Shown here one piece after another: positions 49,534 through 58,660 of a stretch of 64,000 bases of DNA. Origin of the DNA: Kribbella catacumbae DSM 19601 (lineage in GTDB: Bacteria; Actinomycetota; Actinomycetes; Propionibacteriales; Kribbellaceae). The stretch's first letter is position 1, and every line of letters starts with the position of its first letter. The stretch covers positions 124,001 to 188,000 of the forward strand of contig NZ_AQUZ01000001.1 of NCBI RefSeq assembly GCF_000372465.1, written 5' to 3'. Under the pieces are notes generated by a model that saw nothing but the letters and a program-made list of their open reading frames with translations, was not told the origin of the DNA and ran no database searches. A program made the translations under genes and the position numbers.

Positions 49534-50607
49534 TTACCGGTGCACGGACCAGCCCCGCTCGGTCAGTACCCGGACCAGCTGATCCACCGACACCGGTTTG
49601 ACCGACAGCTCGACCTCACCGACCGGGCGGCCAGGGCTGTGGTCGATCCGCAGATCCTCGACGTTGGCGCCGGACTCGGCCGCATCCGCGAACAACCGGG
49701 CCAGCTGGCCCGGCCGGTCGGGAATGGTGACCATCACCGGTACCAGCTCGATGTGCGGAGTGCCGTGCTTGCCCGGTACCCGGATCGCGCCGGACACGCC
49801 GCGGTTCAGCACCGCGGTCAGCTCGCCGGTCGCCTCTTCCTTGCCCAAGGCAATCAACAGCCGGTCGAGCTCGTCCCGGATCTGCTCCAGCAGGCCGCTC
49901 AGCGCGGGCGAGTTCGCCGAGACGATCTGGGTCCACAGGCCCGGGTCGCCGGCCGCGATCCGGGTGACGTCACGGACGCCTTGGCCGGACAGCTCGAGGT
50001 GCGCGGCGGGCGCGTCGACCAGCGTGCCGGCGGCCAGCGACGACATCAACTGCGGCAGATGCGAGACGCGAGCCACCGCGAGATCGTGGTCCTGGACGGA
50101 CAGCTCGACAGTACGAGCGCCGGCGGCCTCGGCGAGCCGTCGTACCAGCTCGACCGCGTCGGGATCGCTGTTCTCGTGGGGAGTGATCGCCCAGGTCGCG
50201 CCGTCGAACAGGTCGGCCCGGCCGGCCAGCGGGCCGTTCCGCTCGGACCCGGCCATCGGGTGACTGCCGACGTACCGGGACAGCTCTTCCGGCGAACCGA
50301 CCAGCGCAAGGGCGTCGAAGAGTGGCTTCGACTTCACGCTGGCGGCGTCGGTGACGATCGCATCGGTCTGCTGCAGCTGCTCGACGACGACCTCACCGAC
50401 GTGATCCGGCGGGACAGCGACAACGACCAACTGCGGCTCGATCTGGACCAGCCGCGAACCGGCCCCGATCCGCTCGGCCATCAAGGCACTGTCGGGATCG
50501 GCGTCGACGAGCTCGACCACGACGCCGAGCCGGCCGAGGGCCAGGCCGATCGACGTACCGATCAGGCCGGTACCGACGATCCGGACGGGACCCCGCAGCT
50601 CGGTCAC
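49534..50607 (-). CDS. tyrA: Prephenate dehydrogenase with C-terminal ACT domain
   Basis: 357 residues from GTG 50607. N-terminal NAD(P)-binding IVGTGLIGTSIGLAL, catalytic region SHPMAGSERNGP, and a C-terminal ACT regulatory domain (VPVMVTIPDRPGQLARLF) suggesting feedback by an aromatic amino acid. Makes 4-hydroxyphenylpyruvate (tyrosine branch). GTG overlaps the aroH stop by 4 bases; the two enzymes act consecutively. A longer frame upstream is in the wrong register with aroH. Confidence 0.93.
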   Translation of the reverse strand: MTELRGPVRIVGTGLIGTSIGLALGRLGVVVELVDADPDSALMAERIGAGSRLVQIEPQLVVVAVPPDHVGEVVVEQLQQTDAIVTDAASVKSKPLFDALALVGSPEELSRYVGSHPMAGSERNGPLAGRADLFDGATWAITPHENSDPDAVELVRRLAEAAGARTVELSVQDHDLAVARVSHLPQLMSSLAAGTLVDAPAAHLELSGQGVRDVTRIAAGDPGLWTQIVSANSPALSGLLEQIRDELDRLLIALGKEEATGELTAVLNRGVSGAIRVPGKHGTPHIELVPVMVTIPDRPGQLARLFADAAESGANVEDLRIDHSPGRPVGEVELSVKPVSVDQLVRVLTERGWSVHR

Positions 50608-50972
50608 TGGGCGCCGGTCAGGTCGGGGCGCAGACTGACTGCACCGTGCAGGTAGACGTGCTGGATCTTCTCGCGCGACCGCGGCGACTCCGCATGCACC
50701 ATCATCCGGACCACCCGCGGCAATGCGTGCGGCACGTCGATCTCCTGCATGCACATCAGCGGTACGTCGGTCAGCCCGATCTGCCGGCCGGCCACCGCCG
50801 GGAACTCCGAGTGCAGGTCCGGCGTGACGGTGAACAGGATGCTGATCAGGTCCTCCGACTCCAGGTCGTTGGCCTCCAGCACGGCCCTGACCAGCTCGGC
50901 GGACCGTTCGAGCAGATGCTCGCGCTCGTCCACCTCGAGCTGGGTGGCACCGCGGATCGCCCGTACCGCCAC
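50604..50972 (-). CDS. aroH: Monofunctional chorismate mutase, AroH class
   Basis: 122 residues converting chorismate to prephenate. AroH (Bacillus-type trimer) features: AIRGATQLEVDE N terminus with the active-site Arg, FTVTPDLHSEFPA, and PHALPRVVRMMVH. Translationally coupled to tyrA. Separate from the secreted AroQ types. Confidence 0.95.
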   Translation of the reverse strand: MAVRAIRGATQLEVDEREHLLERSAELVRAVLEANDLESEDLISILFTVTPDLHSEFPAVAGRQIGLTDVPLMCMQEIDVPHALPRVVRMMVHAESPRSREKIQHVYLHGAVSLRPDLTGAQ

Positions 50973-51040
50973 TGCGTCTGCCTCCTAGATCGGTGATGCC
51001 TCTCACCCTCAACCCTAGGACAGAAGGCGCAGTGGTTGCG

Positions 51041-51904
51041 TCACCGTCTCGGAATCCGCGCTGTCTGTGCCTCCGCGGCGTCGACCGTCTGCTCCAGCAG
51101 CAGCGCGATCGTCATCGGGCCTACCCCGCCGGGGACCGGGGTGATCAGACTCGCCACCTGCGTGGCCTCCTCGTAGTGGACATCGCCCACGTTGCCTTCG
51201 TTGTATCCGGCATCGATGACGACGGCACCGGGTTTCAGCCAGTCGCCGCGGACGAAGTTCGCCCGGCCGACCGCAGCCACCACGATGTCGGCCGTCCGGA
51301 CGATTCCGGCCAGGTCGCGGGTCTTCGAATGCGTGTAGGTGACCGTCGCGTTCGATGCCAGCAGCAACATTCCGGCGGGCTTGCCGAGGATCGGGCTGCG
51401 GCCGATGACGACCGCGTGCGCGCCTTCCAGCGGTACGTCGTACGCCTGCAGCAAGCGGAGGATTCCACCCGGCGTACAGGAGACGAAGCCGGGCTCGCCG
51501 AACGCCATCGCGGCGAAGGCGTGCATGGTGACGCCGTCGACGTCCTTGCCCGGATCGATCGCCTCGAACGCGGCCCGCTCGTCGATGTGCCCGGGCACCG
51601 GGTGCTGCAACAGAATCCCGTGTACGGCTGGGTCCGCGGACAGCTTGCCCAGCTCAGCCACGAGTTCCTCGGTGGTCGTCTCCGCCGGCAGTACGACGCT
51701 CAGCGAGCCGATCCCGGCCTTTTTGCTGCGGTTCTGCTTCATCCGGACGTAGGTGGCCGACGCCGGATCGTCTCCGACGAGCACCGTCGCCAGACACGGC
51801 TGTACGCCGGTTTCGTCCTGCAGTTTCTTGGCTCGCTCGGCAGCGTTAGCCACCATCTCGGCAGCAAGGTGGGTGCCGACCATCAGTCGGGCGGTCTCAG
51901 TCAT
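51041..51904 (-). CDS. folD: Bifunctional methylenetetrahydrofolate dehydrogenase/cyclohydrolase
   Basis: 287 residues of one-carbon folate metabolism. Substrate motif YVRMKQNRSKKAGI with the catalytic Lys, QHPVPGHID, and the NADP-binding stretch VIGRSPILGKPAG; ends with TPVPGGVGPMT. AAGGAG lies 8 bases before the ATG. The upstream leader carries a ZTP riboswitch-like RNA, fitting folD control by folate stress. Confidence 0.96.
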   Translation of the reverse strand: MTETARLMVGTHLAAEMVANAAERAKKLQDETGVQPCLATVLVGDDPASATYVRMKQNRSKKAGIGSLSVVLPAETTTEELVAELGKLSADPAVHGILLQHPVPGHIDERAAFEAIDPGKDVDGVTMHAFAAMAFGEPGFVSCTPGGILRLLQAYDVPLEGAHAVVIGRSPILGKPAGMLLLASNATVTYTHSKTRDLAGIVRTADIVVAAVGRANFVRGDWLKPGAVVIDAGYNEGNVGDVHYEEATQVASLITPVPGGVGPMTIALLLEQTVDAAEAQTARIPRR

Positions 51905-51939
51905 AGCGCGCTCCTTCGGGCGTCGACGAAAAGATTCGT

Positions 51940-52022
51940 TGCCCAGGCGCGCGGCTCAGCCGGCTAACACCGGCAGACCGTTCCCCGGTGGTACCCCACC
52001 TCAACGCCAGTCGCGGTCCACC
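51940..52022 (-). promoter_or_regulatory. ZTP riboswitch (pfl motif) upstream of folD
   Basis: On the - strand the leader contains the conserved pieces of the pfl/ZTP aptamer in order: CGCGACTGGCG (about 52005-52015), a GGTGG...CCACC stem with CGGGGAAC, a variable stem, then CCGCGCGCCTGGGCA ending at 51940. The ribosome site follows 22 bases later; a GCCC just before it could pair with the aptamer 3' end. ZTP riboswitches are known before folD. Confidence 0.85.
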
Positions 52023-52102
52023 AAGAATCCTACTGCTCGTCCAGGGCGGCGCCAGATCGGCAACGTCCTCTCCGCTTTGGGCTGCCGTACGTGGACGAGG
52101 GG

Positions 52103-52483
52103 TCAGACCGCGACGACATCAACGAGGTCTTCGAGTCCGGCAAGGTCTTTGGCGTTGCGGGTGTAGAGGCGTGCGTCGTGCACACGGGCGGTTGCAGCGA
52201 TGACGAGAGCGAAGGATCGGCTTCGAGGTTGCCGTCCGGCGTCGACCACCGCGGCAGCGAGGGTTCCGTATGCGCGGGCTACAGCGTCGTCAACGGGCAG
52301 CGCCTCGAAGGCTCGTTCAATGCCGGCGAGTCGCCGTAGCCGTCCGGCCCTGGCCGCGGAGGATCTGGCGACCAGAACTCCGAAGTGCAATTCGGCGAGG
52401 CTGATGGTGCTGATCGCGAGTTCGCCGGGGATCGGGGCGGTGAGTCCGGCGATGAGGACGCTGGTGTCGAGGACGGCTTTCAC
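52103..52483 (-). CDS. PIN-domain (VapC-type) toxin
   Basis: 126 residues from GTG 52483. PIN fold with first Asp in VLDTSVLIAG, Glu in LAELHFG, and C-terminal YTRNAKDL. The acidic residue normally found just before IAATA is replaced (SFALVIAATA), so nuclease activity may be weakened. GTG overlaps the antitoxin stop by 4 bases, the classic toxin-antitoxin layout. An in-frame start at 52498 is possible but lacks support. Confidence 0.85.
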   Translation of the reverse strand: MKAVLDTSVLIAGLTAPIPGELAISTISLAELHFGVLVARSSAARAGRLRRLAGIERAFEALPVDDAVARAYGTLAAAVVDAGRQPRSRSFALVIAATARVHDARLYTRNAKDLAGLEDLVDVVAV

Positions 52484-52731
52484 TGATGCCGCTCCCATGG
52501 GTCGGTGAGCTGGTCATCGATGAGTTCGCGGTCCTCGTCCCATTCGTCATCGGTGGTGCCGATGAGCAGGTCGGCCACGTCTTCGTAGCGTCGCCAGTGG
52601 TCGCGCTCGGGCGGTCCGAGCACAGCGGCCGGCCGGCCGGCGACGGTGATGAGCAGGTGTTCACCGGCTTCGGCCCGGCGTACTAGGTCGCTGGCGTGCT
52701 GGCGGAGCTCACGTAGTCCGAGAGTGTCCAT
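52480..52731 (-). CDS. Phd/YefM-type antitoxin (VapB partner)
   Basis: 83 residues beginning MDTLGLRELRQHASDLVRRA, the DNA-binding Phd/YefM fold, with GRPAAVLGP and an acidic C terminus that would wrap the toxin. Coupled to the PIN toxin by a GTGA overlap. Probably autoregulates the pair. Lies between folD and prcA with 166 bases before prcA's end. Confidence 0.85.
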   Translation of the reverse strand: MDTLGLRELRQHASDLVRRAEAGEHLLITVAGRPAAVLGPPERDHWRRYEDVADLLIGTTDDEWDEDRELIDDQLTDPWERHQ

Positions 52732-52897
52732 ACCCCGAAGGTAGCACCTGTGCTACACAACCGCCCGGATGGTGACCAGGTCCTAGCTGTCCGGCCGTGC
52801 GTCGCGCCGTCTGCGTGCAACTCGGCGGCGGAGGACTCCGGCAGACCGGCGCCGTCCGCCGCGGGCGTTGGGCCCGGGGCGGACGGCAACGAGTCCG

Positions 52898-53764
52898 TCA
52901 CAGGGGGCGGTCGGCGTCCGGGTCTTCCGGTGGGGCGATCGGAGTGTCGTCCTCGGCGGGCGGCGCCACCGGGGCGTCGTCCGTGGACTCACTCTCGTAG
53001 TTGCCGCCGTTGACCGTCTCGGCCGCTTCGGTGTGCGCGGCTGGCTCGGACGGCGACGTGTCCGGCCGGGACTCGGACAGGATCCGGGCCAGCGTCTCGT
53101 CGGAGATCCGCTTGAACTTCCGCACCTGGGTCCGGCTCCGATCCAGGATGGCAACCTCGATCTGGTCCGGCTCGAGCTGCCGGATCTCCGTGCCGTCGTG
53201 GCCGAGCGCGTCCACCGCGAGGCGCAGTGCCCCGGCCAGCGAGATGCCCTCGGAGTAGTGCTCACCGACGTACTCGGCCACCTGCTCCGCCGGGCCACCC
53301 ATCACGGCGTACCCGCGGACGTCCGCGATCGAGCCGTCGTAGGTGAGCCGGTAGATCGTGTCCTCGGCCGTGCTGACGCCGACCTCGGCGACCAGGATCT
53401 CGACCTCGAGCGGCTTCTCCCCACCGGAGGAGAAGATCGCGCCGAGCGTCTGCGCGTAGGCGTTGGCCAGCGCCCGGCCGGTGACGTCGCGCCGGTCGTA
53501 GGAGTACCCGCGCATGTCCGCCAGCCGGACGCCGGCGATCCGCAGGTTCTCGAACTCGTTGTAGCGGCCGACGGCGGCGAAGGCCAGCCGGTCGTAGATC
53601 TCGGCGACCTTGTGCAGGGCCGGGGACCGGTTCTCGGCCACGAACAGGATGCCGTCGGCGTACTGCAGCGCGATCGCGCTGCGGCCCTTGGCGATGCCCT
53701 TGCGCGCGAAGTCGGCCCGGTCCCGCATCAGCTGTTCGGGTGAGACGTAGAACGGAACGCTCAT
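52898..53764 (-). CDS. prcA: 20S proteasome alpha subunit
   Basis: 288 residues. Alpha-type start [23 protein letters not shown] with the gate-forming N terminus, [31 protein letters not shown]. The last 55 or so residues are an acidic Pro/Ala/Ser tail. Forms the outer rings of the actinobacterial proteasome that degrades pupylated proteins. 32 bases downstream of prcB, same operon. Confidence 0.97.
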   Translation of the reverse strand: MSVPFYVSPEQLMRDRADFARKGIAKGRSAIALQYADGILFVAENRSPALHKVAEIYDRLAFAAVGRYNEFENLRIAGVRLADMRGYSYDRRDVTGRALANAYAQTLGAIFSSGGEKPLEVEILVAEVGVSTAEDTIYRLTYDGSIADVRGYAVMGGPAEQVAEYVGEHYSEGISLAGALRLAVDALGHDGTEIRQLEPDQIEVAILDRSRTQVRKFKRISDETLARILSESRPDTSPSEPAAHTEAAETVNGGNYESESTDDAPVAPPAEDDTPIAPPEDPDADRPL

Positions 53765-53796
53765 CTAGGGTGTCGTCCTCTATCAGTCGATGGGGT

Positions 53797-54648
53797 TCAG
53801 GTGAGGGGCGCGGCCGGGCCGTCCGGGCGCTGGTGCCGGGCGTCCATGACGGTGTCGACCAGCGCACCGACCTCATCGGCCGGCAGCCGGCGGTAGCCGT
53901 CGGCGGTGACCACGCCGATCACCGGGAAGATCCGGCGCAGCATGTCCGGACCACCGGTCGCCGAGTCGTCGTCGGCCGCATCGATCAGCGCCTGGATGGA
54001 CACTGTGACGGCCTCGGTCTCGCTCAGGTCGTCGCGGTGCAGCTTCTTCAGCGCGCCACGGGCGAACAGCGAACCCGAACCGACGCTGTGGAAAGCGCGC
54101 TCCTCGTACCGCCCACCGGTCGGGTCGTACGAGAAGATCCGGCCGCCCTCGATGTCGGGGTCGTAGCCCGCGAACAGCGGCACCACGGCCAGGCCCTGCA
54201 TCGCCATCGGCAGGTTGCCGCGGATCAGCGCGGTCAGCCGGCTGGCCTTGCCGTCGAGGCTGAGCGTAGTGCCCTCGAGCTTCTCGTAGTGCTCCAGCTC
54301 GACCTGGAACAGGCGCACCATCTCGATCCCGAGGCCCGCCGTACCGGCGAAGGCGACGCAGGAGTACTCGTCGGCCGGGAAGACCTTCTCGATGTCGCGC
54401 TGGGCGATGATGTTGCCCATCGTCGCGCGCCGGTCGCCGGCCATCACGACCCCGCCGGGGAAGGTGGCCGCGACGATCGTCGTACCGTGCGGGACGTCCC
54501 GTGACAGAGTGCCGTTCAGGTCACCCAGCCCCAGGTCGCGTCGTCCGGGCAACAGGTCGGGCGCGTGCCCGGCCAGGAAGTCCATGAAGGACGAGCCACC
54601 TGGGGTCAGGAAGGCTTCCGGCAACCGGCCGGAGGCATCGAATCTCAT
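53797..54648 (-). CDS. prcB: 20S proteasome beta subunit
   Basis: 283 residues including a 55-residue propeptide; processing before Thr56 ([10 protein letters not shown]) would expose the catalytic N-terminal threonine. Conserved [12 protein letters not shown] and [10 protein letters not shown] follow. Forms the inner proteolytic rings. 8 bases downstream of pup, same strand, standard pup-prcB-prcA order. Confidence 0.97.
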   Translation of the reverse strand: MRFDASGRLPEAFLTPGGSSFMDFLAGHAPDLLPGRRDLGLGDLNGTLSRDVPHGTTIVAATFPGGVVMAGDRRATMGNIIAQRDIEKVFPADEYSCVAFAGTAGLGIEMVRLFQVELEHYEKLEGTTLSLDGKASRLTALIRGNLPMAMQGLAVVPLFAGYDPDIEGGRIFSYDPTGGRYEERAFHSVGSGSLFARGALKKLHRDDLSETEAVTVSIQALIDAADDDSATGGPDMLRRIFPVIGVVTADGYRRLPADEVGALVDTVMDARHQRPDGPAAPLT

Positions 54649-54656
54649 CTAGCGGT

Positions 54657-54866
54657 TCACTCCCCACCCTTTTGCACGAAACCGCGGACGAACTCTTCCG
54701 CGTTCTCCTCGAGCACCTCGTCGATCTCGTCGAGGATCGAGTCCACGTCGTCGTCGAGCCGTTCCTTGCGTTCGGCGACGTCCTCGGTCGACTTGACCTC
54801 GGTGACCTCTTCTTCGGTCGTCGAACGCTTCGGCTGCTTGTGCTGCTGTCCGCCGTCCTTCGCCAT
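54657..54866 (-). CDS. pup: Prokaryotic ubiquitin-like protein Pup
   Basis: 69 residues from ATG 54866, with AGGAGG 8 bases upstream. Disordered Lys/Gln-rich N terminus, then the helical DSILDEIDEVLEENAEEFVR, ending VQKGGE. The C-terminal residue is coded as Glu (GAG), so no deamidation would be needed before ligation by PafA (PafA lies outside the window). Tags proteins for ARC/proteasome degradation. Confidence 0.96.
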   Translation of the reverse strand: MAKDGGQQHKQPKRSTTEEEVTEVKSTEDVAERKERLDDDVDSILDEIDEVLEENAEEFVRGFVQKGGE

Positions 54867-54892
54867 GGCACACACCTCCTAGAACCGCAGTG

Positions 54893-54914
54893 GAGAGCCG
54901 CCCAACCGGCTCTC
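54893..54914 (-). terminator. Hairpin between dop and pup
   Basis: 8-base perfect stem (54893-54900 and 54907-54914) with a 6-base loop, 10 bases after the dop stop and 27 bases before the pup ATG. No T-tract. May act as a partial terminator or mRNA-processing site that raises pup-prcBA over dop; function is inferred. Confidence 0.45.
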
Positions 54915-54924
54915 TATAGCGACC

Positions 54925-56445
54925 CTACCCGGCGGCACCCCCAGTGATGGTGCGAACCAGGTCACTCGCGGTGTCGCATTGGTCCAGCAGGGCCCCGACG
55001 TGTGCCTTTGTACCGCGCAGCGGGTCCAGCGTCGGGATGCGTTGCAACGATTCACGTCCGGGGAGATCGAAGATCACCGAGTCCCAGGAGGCGGCTGCGA
55101 CCTGGCCGGCGTACTGCTGCATGCAGCGGCCGCGGAAATAGGCGCGGGTGTCGGTCGGCGGATGCGAGACGGCCATCCGGATCTCCTCGTCGCTGACCAG
55201 GCGCTGCATCCGGCCGGACTTGACCAGCTTGTAGTACAGGCCCTTGTCCGGGCGGAGATCGGCGTACTGCAGGTCGACCAGGTGCAGCTTCGAGTCGTCC
55301 CACTCCAGGCCGTCGCGATCGCGGTAGGACTGCAGCAGCTTCAGCTTGGCGACCCAGTCGAGCTGGTCGGACAGCTGCATCGGGTCCGTCGCGAGCTGGT
55401 CGAGCACGCTCTCCCAGCGCTGCAGGACGTCCTTGGTCTGCCGGTCGGCGTCGTCGCCGTACTTGTCCTCGACGTACTTGCGGGCCTGCTCCAGATACTC
55501 CACCTGGAGCTGGACGGCGGTGATCTTGCGGCCGTCCTTCAGCGTCATGTGGTGCGTGCAGGTCGGGTCGTGGCTGATCTCGTGCAGCGCGGTGACCGGC
55601 CGGTCGACGGACAGGTCGTCGGTCAGCCAGCCGTCCTCGATCATCGCCAGCACCAGCGACGTCGTACCGACCTTCAGGTACGTGGAGATCTCGGACAGGT
55701 TCGCGTCGCCGATGATCACGTGCAGCCGGCGGTAGCGGTCCGGGTTCGCGTGCGGCTCGTCGCGGGTGTTGATGATCGGCCGCTTGAGCGTCGTCTCCAG
55801 GCCGACCTCGACCTCGAAGTAGTCGGCCCGCTGGCTGATCTGGAACCCGTTGGTGTTGCCGTCCTGGCCGATCCCGACCCGGCCGGCGCCGGTGACCACC
55901 TGGCGGCTGACGAAGAACGGGGTCAGGTGCCGCACGATCGACGCGAACGGCGTGGACCGGCGCATCAGGTAGTTCTCGTGCGAGCCGTACGACGCGCCCT
56001 TGTTGTCGGTGTTGTTCTTGTACAGGTTCAGCGGGGGCGCCCCAGGGATCTGCCGGGCCTGCCGCGCACCCTCCATGATCACCAGCTCGCCGGCCTTGTC
56101 CCAGACCACCACGTCCCGCGGGTTGGTGCACTCGGGCGAGGAGTACTCCGGGTGGGCATGGTCGACGTACAGCCGGGCGCCGTTGGTGAGGATGACGTTG
56201 GCCAGCCCGGTCTCCTCGTCGGTGAGCTGGCTGGAGTCGGCCACCTCCCGGCTCAGGTCGAAGCCGCGCGCGTCTCGCAGTGGGTGCTCCTCGTCGAAGT
56301 CCCACCGGGTTTTGCGCGCCAGAGGCTGCGTCTGGGCATAGCCGTTCACCACCTGGCTCGAAGTCAGCATCGGGTTGGCCCCGGGCTGGCCAGGAACCGA
56401 GATGCCGAACTCGGTCTCGGTCCCCATGATCCGCCGAACACTCAT
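54925..56445 (-). CDS. dop: Depupylase/Pup deamidase Dop
   Basis: 506 residues of the glutamine-synthetase-like Pup ligase/deamidase family. Assigned Dop rather than PafA because of its length, the N-terminal [13 protein letters not shown] and the Dop-specific loop [16 protein letters not shown]. Other landmarks: [25 protein letters not shown]. Because local Pup ends in Glu, Dop probably serves mainly to remove Pup. Directly upstream of pup. Confidence 0.93.
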   Translation of the reverse strand: MSVRRIMGTETEFGISVPGQPGANPMLTSSQVVNGYAQTQPLARKTRWDFDEEHPLRDARGFDLSREVADSSQLTDEETGLANVILTNGARLYVDHAHPEYSSPECTNPRDVVVWDKAGELVIMEGARQARQIPGAPPLNLYKNNTDNKGASYGSHENYLMRRSTPFASIVRHLTPFFVSRQVVTGAGRVGIGQDGNTNGFQISQRADYFEVEVGLETTLKRPIINTRDEPHANPDRYRRLHVIIGDANLSEISTYLKVGTTSLVLAMIEDGWLTDDLSVDRPVTALHEISHDPTCTHHMTLKDGRKITAVQLQVEYLEQARKYVEDKYGDDADRQTKDVLQRWESVLDQLATDPMQLSDQLDWVAKLKLLQSYRDRDGLEWDDSKLHLVDLQYADLRPDKGLYYKLVKSGRMQRLVSDEEIRMAVSHPPTDTRAYFRGRCMQQYAGQVAAASWDSVIFDLPGRESLQRIPTLDPLRGTKAHVGALLDQCDTASDLVRTITGGAAG

Positions 56446-56497
56446 ATGATCGAGCCTACGCGGTACGGCGGACTAAATGGGTTGATGTCACCGCGGG

Positions 56498-57052
56498 GTG
56501 ACCTGTGAGACTGCACAAATGGACGAACTCGTGGCATTGCTGGACGACGACGGCAAGGTGTGCGGGTCCGCCCCGCGCTCGGTCATGCGGCGCGAGAACC
56601 TGCGCCACGGCGCGACCGGCGTACTGGTCCGGAACAGTGCCGGTGAGATCTACGTGCACCGCCGGACGCCCACGAAGGACGTCTACCCGGGCCGCTACGA
56701 CTTCGCCGCGGGTGGTGTCGTCGCGGCCGGGGAGGACCCGTACGGCGCTGTCGTGCGCGAGCTGGCCGAGGAGCTGGGCATCACCGGCGTCGAACTGACC
56801 CGCCTGCCCGAGGGCGACTACGCGGACGACCACACCAGCTACCACGCCTACCTCTACACCTGCGTCTGGGACGGCCCCGTCAAACACCAGCCAGAGGAGG
56901 TCGAGTGGGGCGCATGGATGTCCCCCACCGACCTCGTCACCAAACTGGACGACCCCACCTGGCCCTTCATGCCAGACACCACCGCTCTGCTGGGCCCGCT
57001 GGTCCGCGCCCTCGCCCAGCCGTCCGATAACCCCTGGCAGACTCAGGCGTAG
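56498..57052 (+). CDS. NUDIX hydrolase
   Basis: 184 residues with a complete Nudix box, from GGVVAAGED through RELAEELGI, and an IDI-like VHRRTPTKDVYPGRYDF segment. Resembles the YfcD-type subgroup; the substrate is not predictable. Start either GTG 56498 or ATG 56519 (MDELVALL), and no clear ribosome site settles it. Divergent from dop with about 50 bases between. Confidence 0.85.
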   Translation: MTCETAQMDELVALLDDDGKVCGSAPRSVMRRENLRHGATGVLVRNSAGEIYVHRRTPTKDVYPGRYDFAAGGVVAAGEDPYGAVVRELAEELGITGVELTRLPEGDYADDHTSYHAYLYTCVWDGPVKHQPEEVEWGAWMSPTDLVTKLDDPTWPFMPDTTALLGPLVRALAQPSDNPWQTQA

Positions 57053-57080
57053 CGGGTCAGCGATCCAGCCCGGTCGTGAT

Positions 57081-57112
57081 GCAACCATCCGAGGGCTGAG
57101 CGGTCACTTACC
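57081..57112 (+). promoter_or_regulatory. Candidate ECF-type promoter of the second sigma cassette
   Basis: GCAACC (57081-57086) with CTTACC at 57107-57112, 40 bases before the sigma ATG. It shares GCAACC and a TTACC end with the element before the first sigma cassette (12770-12799), although the spacing differs by about one base. Autoregulation is inferred. Confidence 0.35.
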
Positions 57113-57151
57113 GCTGTGAACACCATTTTGACCGACGAGACGGAGCCCGCG

Positions 57152-57760
57152 ATGGCCTCCTCAGTGGCCGAGACCGGACCCGACCCGGGTTCCGACCACG
57201 AGCTGTGGGAGCGGCTGCGGCAAGGTGACCAGCTGGCGCTGGGCGAGCTGTTCGATCGCTACGCGGACGACGTGCACTCGTTCGCGTTCCGGCGGACCGC
57301 CTCCTGGAGCACGGCCGAGGACGTTGTCCAGACGACGTTCCTGGCCACCTGGCGACGCTTCCATCGCAACCCACCAGGCCCGCTGACCGCTCCGACCGCC
57401 CGCGGCTGGCTACTGGTCGTAGCCGGCTACGAATGCCGGACGCTGGCGCGCACTGCCGCCCGGTTCCGCAACCTGGTCGACCGGCTGCCCGGCCCCGTCC
57501 ACGGCACCGATCATGCCGCCGAGGTGGCCAACCGGCTCGACGACGAGCTGCGGATGTCGACGATCCGCCGGGCGGTCGCCAAGCTGCCCCGGCACGAGCG
57601 GGAGACGCTCGAACTGGTCGTCTGGGCCGGCCTCACCCAGGCCGAGGCCGCGGACGCGCTCGGCGTACCGGTCGGCACTGTCAAAGCGAGGCTGCACCGC
57701 ACCCGTCGTCGCTTTCCCGACTTGCTCGCGCGGGTCACTTTCACCGAGGAGCTCTCATGA
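57152..57760 (+). CDS. ECF-type RNA polymerase sigma factor
   Basis: 202 residues from ATG 57152 (GGAG 6 bases upstream; GTG 57116 is an alternative). Sigma region 2 (LFDRYADDVHSFAFRRT, AEDVVQTTFLATWRRF) and region 4 (LPRHERETLELVVWAGL, then ADALGVPVGTVKARLHRTRR). The stop overlaps the membrane protein ATG by 4 bases. Sits on the + strand between dop and arc, which usually lie together. Confidence 0.9.
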   Translation: MASSVAETGPDPGSDHELWERLRQGDQLALGELFDRYADDVHSFAFRRTASWSTAEDVVQTTFLATWRRFHRNPPGPLTAPTARGWLLVVAGYECRTLARTAARFRNLVDRLPGPVHGTDHAAEVANRLDDELRMSTIRRAVAKLPRHERETLELVVWAGLTQAEAADALGVPVGTVKARLHRTRRRFPDLLARVTFTEELS

Positions 57761-58647
57761 ACATCCAGCTGGACCCGCCACCCGTGCCCCCGTTGAGTCC
57801 GTCCAAGCGGTCCCGGCTGCGGAATCGAGTGATGGACCAGGCCAGGCCCACGACCGGTCGCTCGGTCTGGCGGTGGGCCGCCCCGGTGATTGCCATCGGC
57901 GGCGTAGCGGCGGTCGTGGCCGGCACGCTGGTCGTCACCGACAAGCCGACCGCCGATCCGGGCGTCGCCGGTACGCCTGCTCCCAGCGGCGTGTCCCCCG
58001 CTTCGGGAGCTCCGAAGGTGGATCGCGGTGCGGTTCCGGCTGCCCTGCTGCCGAAACTCCAAGGCGACTGCCAGTGGCCCAACGAGACCGAGAACCCCAA
58101 CCTGCTGTGGACGCGCCACGTGCGCGGCATCACCGGCGACAGCACGACAGCTGTCGCGGTGGCCAGCCAGCCGAAGAAGTCCGATCCGCCGCCGGTTACA
58201 CGGAATGCCACTGGCGAACGAGCTCGCCGCGGCTCATCTCCGGGCAGCTCTGCCTACAACCTCGGGGTGAGACTCTGCCTGACGCGTACGCCGTCTGCGG
58301 GACTCGGGTCCATCGGATCAACTGTCGTCGTGGCCAACAAGGTATGGACCGCTCGGCCGACAGCCGCGCAAGGATTGGTGGCGCTCGACACCAGCGGGTT
58401 CGAGATGACGAAAAACAACGGCACGCTGCAGTTGTGGACCTTGTATCGGGCCCGGCCGGAGATCGCCCGAGTCGAGGCCCGGTCGGTCTGGAAGGGCAAG
58501 TTCGGTGAGTGGACGGAGGGTGTCGTCGACGGAGGTTTCGCCTATACGGAGGTCCAGACCCGCGGAAAGTTCGTCAACGGCGACCACCTGAAGCAACAGG
58601 TCCGAGCCTTCGACGCGGCCGGCAATCCGGTGCCGGTCAAGCTCTAG
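57757..58647 (+). CDS. Single-pass membrane protein coupled to sigma factor
   Basis: 296 residues: about 45-residue cytoplasmic segment (SPSKRSRLRNRVMDQA), one membrane helix at about 46-66 (WAAPVIAIGGVAAVVAG), then an extracytoplasmic domain with cysteines. Resembles sigma-associated proteins of the CU044_5270 type by its N terminus (recalled, not searched). No zinc anti-sigma motif. Same layout as the 295-residue protein at 13318. Confidence 0.7.
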   Translation: MNIQLDPPPVPPLSPSKRSRLRNRVMDQARPTTGRSVWRWAAPVIAIGGVAAVVAGTLVVTDKPTADPGVAGTPAPSGVSPASGAPKVDRGAVPAALLPKLQGDCQWPNETENPNLLWTRHVRGITGDSTTAVAVASQPKKSDPPPVTRNATGERARRGSSPGSSAYNLGVRLCLTRTPSAGLGSIGSTVVVANKVWTARPTAAQGLVALDTSGFEMTKNNGTLQLWTLYRARPEIARVEARSVWKGKFGEWTEGVVDGGFAYTEVQTRGKFVNGDHLKQQVRAFDAAGNPVPVKL

Positions 58648-58660
58648 CTGAGGGTGAGCT

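Noticed and set aside
54925..56445. PafA Pup ligase
   Set aside because: Length near 500 residues and the loop [10 protein letters not shown] after the N terminus fit Dop; PafA is shorter and lacks this loop.
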